Source of the DNA: Hymenobacter cellulosilyticus
Lineage (GTDB): Bacteria > Bacteroidota > Bacteroidia > Cytophagales > Hymenobacteraceae
Assembly (NCBI RefSeq): GCF_022919215.1
Contig: NZ_CP095046.1
Span: 2,160,501-2,224,500 of the forward strand
DNA length: 64,000 nucleotides
Direction: 5' to 3'
The notes beneath the pieces were generated by a model that was not told the DNA's origin, made no database searches, and saw nothing but the letters and a program-made list of their open reading frames with translations. Position numbers and translations under genes: made by a program. Below are positions 25,125-34,143 of the stretch, piece after piece (the stretch's first letter is position 1; the number at the start of each line of letters is the position of its first letter).

Positions 25125-27167
25125 TTACTCCTGCACCACCAGGCGCTGGGCCGGGCCGCCTGGCACGGCCAGCAGGTATACCCCGGCTGATAAGCTGTGC
25201 GTATCCACATCCAGGGTGCCATTGGCAGCGGGTACTGTCGAAACGGGCACACTACGGCCCAGCAGGTCGTGAATCTGCAAGGCCGTGCCGGCCGGCAGCG
25301 CCGTGTGTAGGCGCTGGCCCCGCAGCACGGGCGTGGGGTAAGCGCCCACGGGCAGGGTCAGGGTACTGGGAGGCTGAGTTTGCACCAGTAGGATGGGGGT
25401 AAAGCTCGTTGCTCCATCGGTATCCACCTGGCGGATGCGGTAGTACACCTGCCGGGCGGGTGGAGCGGGGTCGAAGGCAGTGTAGCGCCGCTCGGTCTGG
25501 CTGGAGCCGGCCGCGGCAATTAGCTGGCCGAAAGCGGTAAACGTGCGGCCATCGGTGCTGCGCTCGGTGATGAAGTGCTGGGTACGCACCTCGGAAGCTG
25601 TGGCCCAGGCTAGGCGGGCACGGGTCCCATCCCAGGAGGCCGTGAAGCTTTTCCAGGTAACGGGCAGGGGAGTAGCTGTAAGCGGGCGGAAGGCAAAGCT
25701 GGCATTGCCCCTCTGGTAGCGCCATTAGGCGGAAACTCGGTAAGGCCTGGCGAAGTAGAAATTCCGTTAGCCCCGCCAAGCAGAGCAATGGATAAGCCAC
25801 TGAACGTGACGGTTGGGAAGCCAACATATCCGGCTCCGCCTCCGCCCCCGGGCCCGTAGCCCTTATCGACCGTATTCTCCGTGTTGCCGCCCGCCCCGCC
25901 GTTGGCCTGCGTGCTAAGGGCCCGAGGGAGGTGCTGGCATTGAGGATGATTGTACCCCGGCGCCTCCACCGCCCGCGCCATCGGCGAAGGGGTTGTTGGC
26001 CTGGGAGGTTCCCCCGGCCGTCCCGTTCGATACGACGCTGCCGCCCCCGTTGAAGCTGGGCCCAATCAGGTAGATAAGTCCGCCGCCGCGGCCCCCCACG
26101 CCGGCCACGCTGGTGTTGCCGTCGCCGGTGCCACCTCCGCCACCTAGGTACAGACGGTCGGTGCCGTAGTCGAGGGGGCGGCCGCCTAAGCCGCCGGTGT
26201 TTGGCCGGCTATACTGGCCCCAGCTGGCTTGGTCGGGTCCTACCGTGAGGGCGTCCAGGTTGAAGTCAGATACGCCGTAGCCGCCGCGCCCACCCCCGGA
26301 GGAGGAGGTCCCGGCCATGCTGGGACTTTCCAGAGCCCAGGCCGAGCTCCACGCGCTGGTGGACGTGCTCGGGTTGCCTCGGCCGGTCCAGGCAGTGCCC
26401 GAATTGGCATTGGCCCCGCCACCGCCGCCGGCATTCACGGAGTTGCCGCCCCCGCCGCCATTGGCCGGGGCTCCCCGGCCCCGGCTGCCGCCGGGGTAAG
26501 ACGCGCCGTAGCCGGCAATGCTTTCCCCTTTCTCACCCCCGGTGTTGCCGGTGCCTACGTAGTTGGTGTTGTTGCTGGCGCTGGTATTGGTCGAGGCTCC
26601 GCCGCGGAAGCCCAGGCCCGTAGCCACAATGCTACCGCTGATGGTCGTGTTTTCCGTGGCTTCCAGGGCTACAACCCCGCCGGTGCTGCCATTCCAGGCC
26701 GCGCCCGTGATGGAGGCCCCGCTGTTGATGGTGACCGAGGTATGGCGCGGCAGGCGCACAATCTGGGCTTTGCCGGCGGCGGTATAGCTGCGGCTCAGGG
26801 CCTTGCTCAGGCCAAAGGTGCTGCTGCTGCTAACGCCCTGCACCACGACCAGCTCGTAGTTGCCGGCGTTGTTGTAGGCCGTAATAGCGCCGTAGCTGCT
26901 GGTATTGGTCGTGTTGATGGTCGCGCCCTGCATCTGGATAACCAGCACCAGGTCGCCATTGCTCAGGCCGGCCGTGCTGGCCACGGTCAGGGTAGTAGAT
27001 CCGGCGGGAGCGTCAGCCGTCAGGGCCGAATAGGTGTTGACCACCACGCCGGCGCTGCTGACGGTTAACGGTCCGTTTTTGCCCGCTTGGGCCTGGGCTT
27101 GTTGGGTAAAGGCCAGCGTGAGGGCACTGGCTACAGCAAGGGAATAGATGTGTCGTTGTCTGAGCAT
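25125..27167 (-). CDS. Gly-rich secreted protein with T9SS sorting domain, three frameshifts
   Basis: A Sec signal peptide (SLAVASALTLAFTQQAQAQA) precedes beta-rich and very Gly/Ser/Asn-rich repeats (GGGGGNSVNAGGGGGANANS), typical of extracellular adhesive or fibre-like proteins. The C-terminal region has a fibronectin-like piece (ATASEVRTQHFITERSTDGR) and a type A T9SS signal (VGAYPTPVLRGQRL, LLGRSVPV, SLSAGVYLLAVPG, QRLVVQE). Adding one base at each of 25955-25958, 25918-25923 and 25708-25711 yields 681 aa. It probably crosses the outer membrane by T9SS and is surface attached. A -7 box lies 53 bases upstream of the start. Confidence 0.8.
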
Positions 27168-27219
27168 AGCAGCTTGATAGAGCGAAGAATGCGGCCGGGC
27201 CCACCCCGCGCATTCGCTA

Positions 27220-27227
27220 CAAAGGTA
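27220..27227 (-). promoter_or_regulatory. -7 promoter box of the Gly-rich T9SS gene
   Basis: TACCTTTG on the minus strand, 53 bases before the ATG at 27167, with AT-rich DNA (27230-27295) upstream where a -33 region would lie. Confidence 0.6.
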
Positions 27228-27369
27228 AAAGCTTGCTATATATGATATGTCTAATTTTTACCTCTTTTATTTAAAAAGTTGATACCTGATGTCAAGAATA
27301 GGAGCTAGTACTACGTAGCCCGGCAATTGGCCTGCCTGGGCAGTCGGTCCCGTCAGAAATAGCGCCACC

Positions 27370-27407
27370 AAAAAGCCCCGGTCATTGCTGACCGGGGCTT
27401 TTTTTAT
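27370..27407 (-). terminator. Terminator of the Gfo/Idh/MocA gene
   Basis: AAAAAGCCCCGGTCA ... TGACCGGGGCTTTTTTT, 10-bp GC stem with T tract just beyond the stop codon at 27426. Confidence 0.9.
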
Positions 27408-27425
27408 TGGAAGTCTGCTGCGGGC

Positions 27426-28757
27426 TTAGCTCTGTCCTTCGGTGGGCGGGGTGCCGCGGAAGGCGTCGAGCTTGGCGGTTTCATTCTTCAGCTTTACCGG
27501 CTTGCCGCCGTTGCGGGCCGACTGGTACAGGGCCTCCATGATGCGCTGGTCCTGCAGGCCTTCTTCGCCGGGCGTGTAGGGCGTCTTGTTGTTCTTGACG
27601 CAGTCGGAGAAGTGGTCCATTTCCAGGGCAAACTGGTTTTTCTCACCCAGGTTGATCTGGGCCTTCTGCTCGTTGCCGTCGGGGGCGTGGGCCTGCTCCA
27701 GCTTCAAACCGTGGTAGCTGAAGGCCGGGTCCATCTGAATCCAGCCGGTTTCGGCCTGCACCCGGTAGCGCTTGGAGGTGTAGCTGCCGTAGCCCGTGAC
27801 GCAGTTGGCCAGCACCCCGCTGGGAAAGCGCAGGGTAAAGAGCATGTTCTCTTCGATTTCCTTGAAGCGCGGGTCATTGGGAGTACTGTACATATGGGCT
27901 GCTACCTCAGCAGGCTCCTCGCCGAGCAGGAAGCGCACCGTGTTGAGGCAGTACAGGCCAATATCGGGCAGGGCGCCGCCACCGGCCAGAGCTTTCTTGT
28001 GCCGCCACTGGTCCGGAGGGCCCTGGTTCTGGGTGTTGGTGGCCTCAATGATCTTGGTTTTGCCGAAGGCGTTGCTGCGCACCATCTCCTGCACCTTGCG
28101 GTTCATGGGCTCGTACTGAATGCGGTAGGCAATCATGAGCTTTTTGCCGGCTTTCTGGCAGGCCTCAATCATCTGCTCGCACTCCTTGGCGGTGTTGGCC
28201 ATGGGCTTTTCGCAGAGAATGTGCTTGCCGGCCCTGGCCCCACGAATGGTGTACTCGGCGTGCATGGAGTTGGGCAGCACGATGTAAATCACGTCGACGG
28301 CAGGGTTGTCCTTGAGGTTGTCGTAGGTCTGGTAGCTGTAGCAGTTCTGGGGCGAAATGCCGTACTGCCGGGCCACCTTGCTCATCTTGTCGGCGTCGCC
28401 GCTGACCAGGGCTACCAGCTTCGACTTCTTACACTGCGACAGGGCCGGCAGCAGCTCTTCCAGAGTAAGGTGGCCCAGGCCCACCACGGCGTAGCCCACC
28501 CGCTGATCTACGGGCTGGGGGTTGGGAATGCTGGTACCCTTGGGCTCGGTTTTAGCATTGATTTCGGGCAGCTTCACGTCGGTCGGGCCCGACTGCAGCA
28601 CTAGGTCGGCGGCCTGGTCAGTAATTGGGGCAGCCGCGGCAGGCAGGTTTCCGAGTGTGCCGGCCACGCCCACAGCCAGCAGCCCGCGCCCGGTTTGGGC
28701 AATGAATTGGCGGCGCGACGGGTCGCAGGCCGGCGCCGGGTTGGGTAAGTTGCTCAT
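27426..28757 (-). CDS. Gfo/Idh/MocA family oxidoreductase with Tat signal
   Basis: NAD(P)-dependent oxidoreductase acting on a sugar or sugar-like substrate. A twin-Arg signal (SRRQFIAQTGRGLLAVGVAG) indicates folded export to the periplasm, as for glucose-fructose oxidoreductase with bound NADP. The Rossmann domain begins VGYAVVGLGHLTLEELLPAL, the family motif HILCEKPMANTAKECEQMI contains the usual EKP, and the C-terminal substrate domain includes GGGALPDIGLYCLNTVRFLL with the conserved D-H/Y region. 443 aa. Exact substrate unknown. It is a single-gene unit with its own terminator. Confidence 0.9.
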   Translation of the reverse strand: MSNLPNPAPACDPSRRQFIAQTGRGLLAVGVAGTLGNLPAAAAPITDQAADLVLQSGPTDVKLPEINAKTEPKGTSIPNPQPVDQRVGYAVVGLGHLTLEELLPALSQCKKSKLVALVSGDADKMSKVARQYGISPQNCYSYQTYDNLKDNPAVDVIYIVLPNSMHAEYTIRGARAGKHILCEKPMANTAKECEQMIEACQKAGKKLMIAYRIQYEPMNRKVQEMVRSNAFGKTKIIEATNTQNQGPPDQWRHKKALAGGGALPDIGLYCLNTVRFLLGEEPAEVAAHMYSTPNDPRFKEIEENMLFTLRFPSGVLANCVTGYGSYTSKRYRVQAETGWIQMDPAFSYHGLKLEQAHAPDGNEQKAQINLGEKNQFALEMDHFSDCVKNNKTPYTPGEEGLQDQRIMEALYQSARNGGKPVKLKNETAKLDAFRGTPPTEGQS

Positions 28758-29010
28758 AAAGAATAGTGGGGAAGTATGGTTGGTCGGAATGGAGGTTGTC
28801 TTGTAGCCTACGACCTGAGAAATAACAGGTTGTTGGCAGTTCTACCTCGGCGCCCCGCGGCCGGCTAAGCAGCCGTGGCGGAGCGGTGTTGGGTGGCGGC
28901 CCAAAAACCGTTGGTATTTCCCCGCGTATAGCAGAGGGACTGGCGCGGCCTGCCCCGCCTGTCATTCCCGGTTCCCCACCGCTGCTTTCGGCAGCTTACT
29001 CCTAGAAATC

Positions 29011-29274
29011 ATGGCTGATACCTCCAAGAAAACCGATAAAAAACAGGACGACACCACCGGCGCTATCGGCGCTACGGCGGCCAACCCGATTGACCCCGCC
29101 ACCACCTCGCCCACCATTGACACCGAAGCCGGCGTAACCATGGGCGACGGAATCCGCCACCTGCACAGCCTGGCCAAAGGCGACGAGGACTTCATCAACG
29201 GCACCGACGACCACGCCGACCGCCGCAACCAGCCCGATACCGAACAGGAGCACCGCGACCAGCTGAAGAAGTAG
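29011..29274 (+). CDS. Small, highly charged protein of unknown function
   Basis: 87 aa, very hydrophilic and probably disordered (MADTSKKTDKKQDDTTGAIG; DDHADRRNQPDTEQEHRDQL), with no signal peptide or known domain. An ATG start, GC-rich codon use and a terminator 20 bases downstream support a real gene. Such small acidic proteins are sometimes stress related; I cannot assign a function. Confidence 0.65.
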   Translation: MADTSKKTDKKQDDTTGAIGATAANPIDPATTSPTIDTEAGVTMGDGIRHLHSLAKGDEDFINGTDDHADRRNQPDTEQEHRDQLKK

Positions 29275-29293
29275 TCAGCTCCTGATGGACACT

Positions 29294-29329
29294 AAAAAGG
29301 CCCGAACCAGCGCTGGTTCGGGCCTTTTT
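29294..29329 (+). terminator. Bidirectional terminator between convergent genes
   Basis: AAAAAGGCCCGAACCAGC ... GCTGGTTCGGGCCTTTTT: perfect 18-bp palindrome with A and T tracts between 29274 and 29349. Confidence 0.92.
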
Positions 29330-29348
29330 GTATGCTAGTAGGCCAAGG

Positions 29349-29705
29349 TTACTTCACCATCAGCGTCTTTACCGCGCCGGTCGACTTGTTGACCTCAAAG
29401 GCGGCTTTGTTGGGCATGCGCTTGGCCCAGTCGGTGCGGGGCACCATCACCTGCCAATGGTCGTCGACCTCCACGGCCGTCGCCGAGTCGACTACGAAGA
29501 GCTTGGCGTTGGGCAGGCTTTGCACGTGGCGGCCAATGGCGGCGCGGGCTTCAGCCTCGGTCGATACGGCCGTGCCGGTGGCCGGAGCCGGCGGGGCAAT
29601 GGCTTCGGAAGCGGGCGGCGTGGCCGAGTCGGCGGCGGGCTTTTGCTGGCAGCTGCCGAGCAGGCCGGCCGCCCCGAGCAGCAGGAAAGGAAGGGCTTTT
29701 TTCAT
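29349..29705 (-). CDS. Small lipoprotein, paralogue of the next gene upstream
   Basis: 118 aa from ATG at 29705. The lipoprotein signal MKKALPFLLLGAAGLLGSCQ has its Cys in the lipobox LGSC. After an Ala/Pro-rich spacer comes a small domain: EARAAIGRHVQSLP, ATAVEVDDHWQVMVPR, KAAFEVNKSTGAVKTLMV. The W-V-V ... F-V---TG-V end recalls PepSY-like domains. The gene at 29759-30133 shares the LGSCQQ lipobox and the DxHWQV...A-F-V-K--G-V core, so the two are tandem duplicates. Function unknown; probably an outer- or inner-membrane lipoprotein. Confidence 0.75.
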   Translation of the reverse strand: MKKALPFLLLGAAGLLGSCQQKPAADSATPPASEAIAPPAPATGTAVSTEAEARAAIGRHVQSLPNAKLFVVDSATAVEVDDHWQVMVPRTDWAKRMPNKAAFEVNKSTGAVKTLMVK

Positions 29706-29758
29706 GGCGCAAAGTAAGAACACAAATTGCGGTCTGCCCTTGCGAAGGCGCTTGGCAG

Positions 29759-30133
29759 CTAGCGGACAAACCGGACGCGCACGTCGCCGGAGGCCTTACT
29801 GACCTGAAACACCGCCTGGTTCTTTACGCGCCCCTCCCCGGGAATACTGGGCAGCGCCACCTGCCAGTGCGCGTCGGCTTCCTCGACCTTGGCCGAATCA
29901 AACTCGTATTCTCCGCCCTCCGGCATTTCCATCTGGTAGTTGCTTACCGCAGTGAGGGCCTCGGCAGCGGACGTAACCGGGTGGGGCGGTGGGGAAGCCA
30001 GAGCTACGTTTTCTACAGAATCCGGCATTGCGGGTGGGGCCAGCAGCGTGCCGCCGGGCGTGTCCGTATCCGCTTGTTGGCAGCTGCCCAGGCACAAAGC
30101 ACTTAACAGCAGCAGGGAAGAAGCTTTTATCAT
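29759..30133 (-). CDS. Small lipoprotein, tandem paralogue
   Basis: 124 aa; the signal MIKASSLLLLSALCLGSCQQ contains a lipobox Cys. The C-terminal domain (SAAEALTAVSNYQMEMPEGG, EADAHWQVALPS, NQAVFQVSKASGDVRVRFVR) aligns with the neighbouring paralogue and looks PepSY-like. Both genes carry the motif TTACTTTG a few bases before the start codon (here 30138-30145), so their mRNAs may be leaderless if that motif is a -7 box. Function unknown. Confidence 0.75.
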   Translation of the reverse strand: MIKASSLLLLSALCLGSCQQADTDTPGGTLLAPPAMPDSVENVALASPPPHPVTSAAEALTAVSNYQMEMPEGGEYEFDSAKVEEADAHWQVALPSIPGEGRVKNQAVFQVSKASGDVRVRFVR

Positions 30134-30166
30134 GGGGCAAAGTAACGCAGCGGGCGGGCGTCCTGC

Positions 30167-30610
30167 TCAGGGACGTTGCAGGTCGCGGGCCTGAAACTGG
30201 AAGAGGCGGAAGGAGCGAGGCTGGTAAAACGCGGGAAAGGTGATTTCGCCCTCGGCTCCGTCGGCAAAATACGTTTTCTGGGAGCGGGGTGCCAGCGAGT
30301 CGAAGCGGAAGGTGAGGCCCAGCACGTTGGTTTCGGCCGTGGAAATAAGCGTGTCGAGGCGGGTGCGCTGCCCGCGGGCCTGGGCCACGATGCGGTGCGG
30401 CCCGGGGCGCAGGCGCAGTTCACGGCGGAGCTGGTCGGCGCTACTGCGGTACTTGCTCACCAGCGTATCCAGCACCAGCTGCCCGTCGCACTCCACCCGG
30501 ATGCCGACCTGCCGGAGCTGACTGTCGTTGGTAACCCGCAGCTGCACCGGAGTGGTAGAGTCGCATCTGGTAGTGAAAAGAAGCAACAGGAGAAAAAGCC
30601 GGGTGGGCAT
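30167..30610 (-). CDS. Small exported protein of unknown function
   Basis: 147 aa from ATG at 30610 (MPTRLFLLLLLFTTRCDSTT). The hydrophobic N-terminus ends with a Cys that could be lipidated, although Thr-Arg before it is a poor lipobox. The rest is beta-rich (VQLRVTNDSQLRQVGIRVEC, PHRIVAQARGQRTRLDTLIS), like a small immunoglobulin-type fold. No family recognised. It lies 33 bp upstream of the lipoprotein pair on the same strand, so they may form an operon. Confidence 0.65.
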   Translation of the reverse strand: MPTRLFLLLLLFTTRCDSTTPVQLRVTNDSQLRQVGIRVECDGQLVLDTLVSKYRSSADQLRRELRLRPGPHRIVAQARGQRTRLDTLISTAETNVLGLTFRFDSLAPRSQKTYFADGAEGEITFPAFYQPRSFRLFQFQARDLQRP

Positions 30611-30658
30611 GCGGTAAAACTGTTGGTAAAAACTGAGCTGCTCTACGGCCGATAACAC

Positions 30659-30692
30659 AAAACAGCCCGCCTCCAAGGGAAGCGGGCTGTTT
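30659..30692 (-). terminator. Terminator of the subtilase gene
   Basis: AAACAGCCCGC ... GCGGGCTGTTT, 11-bp stem, 35 bases past the subtilase stop on the minus strand. Confidence 0.85.
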
Positions 30693-30726
30693 AGCTACTG
30701 AAAATTTACGACTATGGGTTTGGGTT

Positions 30727-33461
30727 TTACTGCACTACCAAGCGCTGGGAAGACGTTTGGCCGCCAGCTTTCACCGTGAACAGGTAGGTGCCGCGCGACA
30801 AGCTGCTGCCGTCCACTTTCACCTCGTGGTAGCCGGCGTTCATCTGCTCGGCCACTACCGACTTCACTTTCTTGCCCATCAGGTTGTAGATTTCAACTGA
30901 CACAAAGCCAGCCTGGGGCAGGGTGTAGCTCAGCGTGGTGCTGCCCGAGAAGGGGTTGGGGTAAGCACTCAAAGCCTCCTGCGTGGCCAGGGTAGCTACC
31001 GTGCCGCTGGTCGAGGTGGTTTGCGCAGCGCCGGCCACGGGCTGGGTGAGAGCCTCCCACTGCGGGAAGGTGCGGGTCACAATCACGGCGAAATCGGCGC
31101 GGGTCACGTTCTGGGTGGGCTTGAAGGTAGCGTGCAGCTTGGGCTGCAGGTCAAACGGGCCCTGGCTCAGGGAGTAGTAGGCGTTAATCAGGTTCAGCTC
31201 CAGGGCCACGCTCACGTAGCCTTCCATTCCGGCCGGAATCTTGGCCGCGTCATCCACGGCAATGTCCTTGCCGTCGGCTTTCACTGTCACGGGCTTGCCG
31301 GTGCGGGCCAGCGCCACTTCTTGCAGGCCCAAAGCCTGCACCAGAGCGTAGGCCAGCGTGGTGCGGTCCACGGTACCATTGGCCGAGAACTGGCCCGGCG
31401 CGGTGGGGCGCATCATGCCGTTATATTGCTGGAACCGGTCGCGCAGGGCAGCGCCCTTGGCCGTTACGGCCTCGGCCAACAGCACCTGGCTGCCGGTCAC
31501 GTCGGTAAACGTGGCAGCGCCAGTGGTGGGCAGATACTGGCGGCCGGCCTGGCCCATCATCAAGTAATCGGCCAGCTGAATGCGGCGCAGCAAGTCGTTG
31601 GGGCGGAAACCGCCGCTTACACCGTCGATGAGGCGGGCGGCCACGGCCATCTTAATAGCCGCTTCGGCCGGATGGCCCACGATGTCGCCCAGGCCGCTTG
31701 TGCCATTGGCCACCACCTGGGAAATCTTACCGGTCAGGGTTTCGGGCAGGGCCAGGCCCTGCAGGCCTTCGGCTTTCAGCGTCCAGGTGCCGGGCGCGGG
31801 CGCAGCCACGGCTACGCTGCGGTCATAGGTCTGAGCAAAAAGCACCGGAACACCCGAGCGGTACTCTACGCCATTGGGGTCGAGCAGAATCAGATTGACG
31901 GGGTTACCGGTCTGACCCAGCAGGCCCGCGGCGCTTACCTTGGCTTCCAGGCTGTTGGTGCCCGGCGCCACCGAGAAAGTAAGCTCGTTGGCAGAGGTTG
32001 GCAGCGGGCTGTAGTCGAGGCTGAAGTCCTGGGTGTTGGTCAGGAAGTTGACGCTGCTGTTAAAGGTGCGTGTCGCGTTGACGGTAGCGCCGAAGTTGGT
32101 GTCGCGGAAGGCTTTATCCACGGCAGCGTAGGCATTCACGTAGCCGGCTCCTACTTCCCAGGTTTCGCGGCCGGGCATGTTGGTGGCGGTTTTCTCCAGC
32201 AACTCCCGCACCTGGGCCGGCGACAACGAAGGCTTGGCTTCCAGAATCAGGGCTACTACGCCAGCCACGTGAGGCGTGGCCATGGAAGTGCCGCTCATGT
32301 GGGTATAGAACGGCACGTGGGCCGGGGCTAGCAGCTCGGCGTCCATCTGGGCACCCAGGGTCGAAACCGGAGCCACCGCCCGGGTCGAAACCACGTCGAC
32401 GCCGGGAGCCACAACGACGGGCTGGTTGGCGTATTTCCAGGTTTCCCCGTCGGCCACAAACGTACCGCCTTCGCCTTTTACGCCGCGCGAGGAAAAGTCG
32501 GCCAGGCGGCCAAACCGGTCCCCGGCGCCCACCGAAATAGTCCAGGGCGCAATGGCGTAGGGGTTATGGGTATCCGCGCCGGGGCCGTCGTTGCCGGCAG
32601 CAAATACCACTACCATGCCCCGGTCGTAGCACTTTTTGGTTACCAGGTTGATGGGCGCCGCCGGGTCGAAGTCGCCGCTGGTGCCGAATGAGTTGCTGAT
32701 AACCCGGATGTTGTACTGGTACTGGTGGGTCAGGGCGTAATCGAAGCCGCCGATGGCGTCGAGCACGAGCAGGGCTCCGCCCGAGCCGTAGCCCAGCAGC
32801 GAAGCGCCCGGCGCCACGCCTTCGTACTTACCGCCCGAACGGGTGCCGTTGCCGCCCACGGTGCCGGCGCAGTGGGTGCCGTGGCCCGAGTTGGTATCGG
32901 TGTTGGGCACGCCTTCCAGGTAGGTTACCGGTAGCATGGCGTCGTAGGCGTTCAGGTTGGTGCTGCCCAGCGTGTTCTGCACCAGGTGGGTGCCCAGCTT
33001 GATGTCGTCGTGGGTGCCATCTACGCCGCTGTCGTTGATGAGAACACCAATGCCCTTGCCCGACACCGGCAGGCCGTTATTGCGGGCGGTCAGGTCCTTA
33101 TCGGCGCGCAGGCGCTTCACCCCGGTCAGGTTGGTGTCGTCGAAGTTGTAGTAAGTCAGGCGCTTGTTGTAGTAAATGGATTTAACCTGGGGGTTCTGGG
33201 CCAAAGCCTCTACCTGAGCTGCCGTAGCCAACACGCCGGCAATGGGCAGGGCCTGAAAGGTGAGGCCCTTGCTAATACCCAGCTCCCGCAGCAAATTAAG
33301 CTGCAGGGGCTTGGGGCACCGTCGCCCTGAAAGGTCACGACCACCTGGGCCAGGGGCGTGGTGCGCAATACGTTCCTGAGCTCGGGGTCGACGACGGCCT
33401 GGGCAAACAGGGCTCGGCTTGCCAGGCAGGCAAAGGCGAGGGTGAATAACTGTTTTCTCAT
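30727..33461 (-). CDS. Secreted subtilisin-like protease (S8) with SLH-like modules and T9SS signal, one frameshift
   Basis: The signal peptide and start of the propeptide (MRKQLFTLAFACLASRALFA; ELRNVLRTTPLAQVVVTFQG) lie in one frame; the rest follows after one C is added at 33313-33316, giving 911 aa. The catalytic triad is intact: Asp in GVLINDSGVDGTHDD, His in NSGHGTHCAGTVGG, Ser in GTSMATPHVAGV. Two SLH-like segments follow, near FRPNDLLRRIQLADYLM and FKPTQNVTRADFAVIVTRTF, an unusual addition for this family. The end is a type A T9SS sorting domain (LSAYPNPFSGSTTLSYTL ... SLSRGTYLFTVKAGG). Likely surface-bound or released extracellular protease for protein degradation. Confidence 0.92.
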
Positions 33462-33804
33462 AAACGGAAGATGGTGGAAGGAAAAGAGTGGAAAAGAAAG
33501 AATGGCACTGTACCAGTAATCCTACTCCTGCGCTCAACCTGGAAAGGGACGAGAATCAGAATTTTCATGAATAGGACTATGGTAACAAAGTAGCCATACG
33601 GTTACGGTTTTCGATCGGTTTTACCTAAGTAAATTAAATTTTTCGCAAAAAAATGGCCATAATCTTGCTGACTCTGGCTCTTGGCTACTTTAGAAATGCT
33701 AAAGATTTATTTATCAGTATTTATACAATAATTGCAATATAAATGTGAAGTGAAGATTTGATGATTTATGTAGCTACACACTAAAAGTACAACTTGAAGT
33801 GAAA
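33462..33804. other. AT-rich intergenic region upstream of the subtilase
   Basis: Positions 33580-33790 are strongly AT-rich and contain no ORF. It probably holds the subtilase promoter, but I cannot place an exact consensus box. Confidence 0.5.
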
Positions 33805-33843
33805 CAAAAAGCCCTGACTGCCGCAAGGGCAATCAGGGCTTTT
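33805..33843 (-). terminator. Terminator of the small basic protein gene
   Basis: AAAAAGCCCTGA ... TCAGGGCTTTT with an inner GCCGCAAGGGC hairpin, 18 bases after the stop at 33861. Confidence 0.85.
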
Positions 33844-33860
33844 CAGCGGAGTAAGAAAGC

Positions 33861-33998
33861 CTAAGCGTGAATGCGCTTGCGCTTCTGACGACGACGCTCC
33901 TGGGCCTGCTTTACGCGACGGTAGAGGGCCTCCTGGGCAGTTTCGATGCGGGCTTCGCCCGTCTGGTTGGTTTCAGCGGTTTGATTGGTAGTCGCCAT
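33861..33998 (-). CDS. Small basic protein (45 aa) of unknown function
   Basis: From ATG at 33998: Thr/Gln-rich start (MATTNQTAETNQTGEARIET) and a helical, very basic end (ALYRRVKQAQERRRQKRKRI). It may bind nucleic acid or ribosomes, but this is only suggested by charge. A terminator just downstream and a near-consensus -7 box (TACCTTGG, 34101-34108) upstream support a separate transcript. Confidence 0.55.
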   Translation of the reverse strand: MATTNQTAETNQTGEARIETAQEALYRRVKQAQERRRQKRKRIHA

Positions 33999-34143
33999 GA
34001 TGAAAAACGTTAAGCGGAAAAATGGGTAACAAGCAGCATATACCCCGCATTGGGCCGCCAGGTTGGGCCCGGCCGCGACGTGCAAATGGGATGTTGCGCG
34101 CCCAAGGTACGCTTATTTACAGCAGCCCCGCCCGAAAGCTGCC

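Noticed and set aside
25252..25827. 191-codon minus-strand frame inside the Gly-rich T9SS gene
   Set aside because: The true protein sequence (T9SS signal and fibronectin-like part) is in a different frame over the same bases; this frame is only opened by the base losses.
26229..27068. Plus-strand Gly/Ala-rich frame opposite the T9SS protein
   Set aside because: It is the complement of a Gly-rich repeat gene that has a signal peptide and sorting domain; the antisense has neither.
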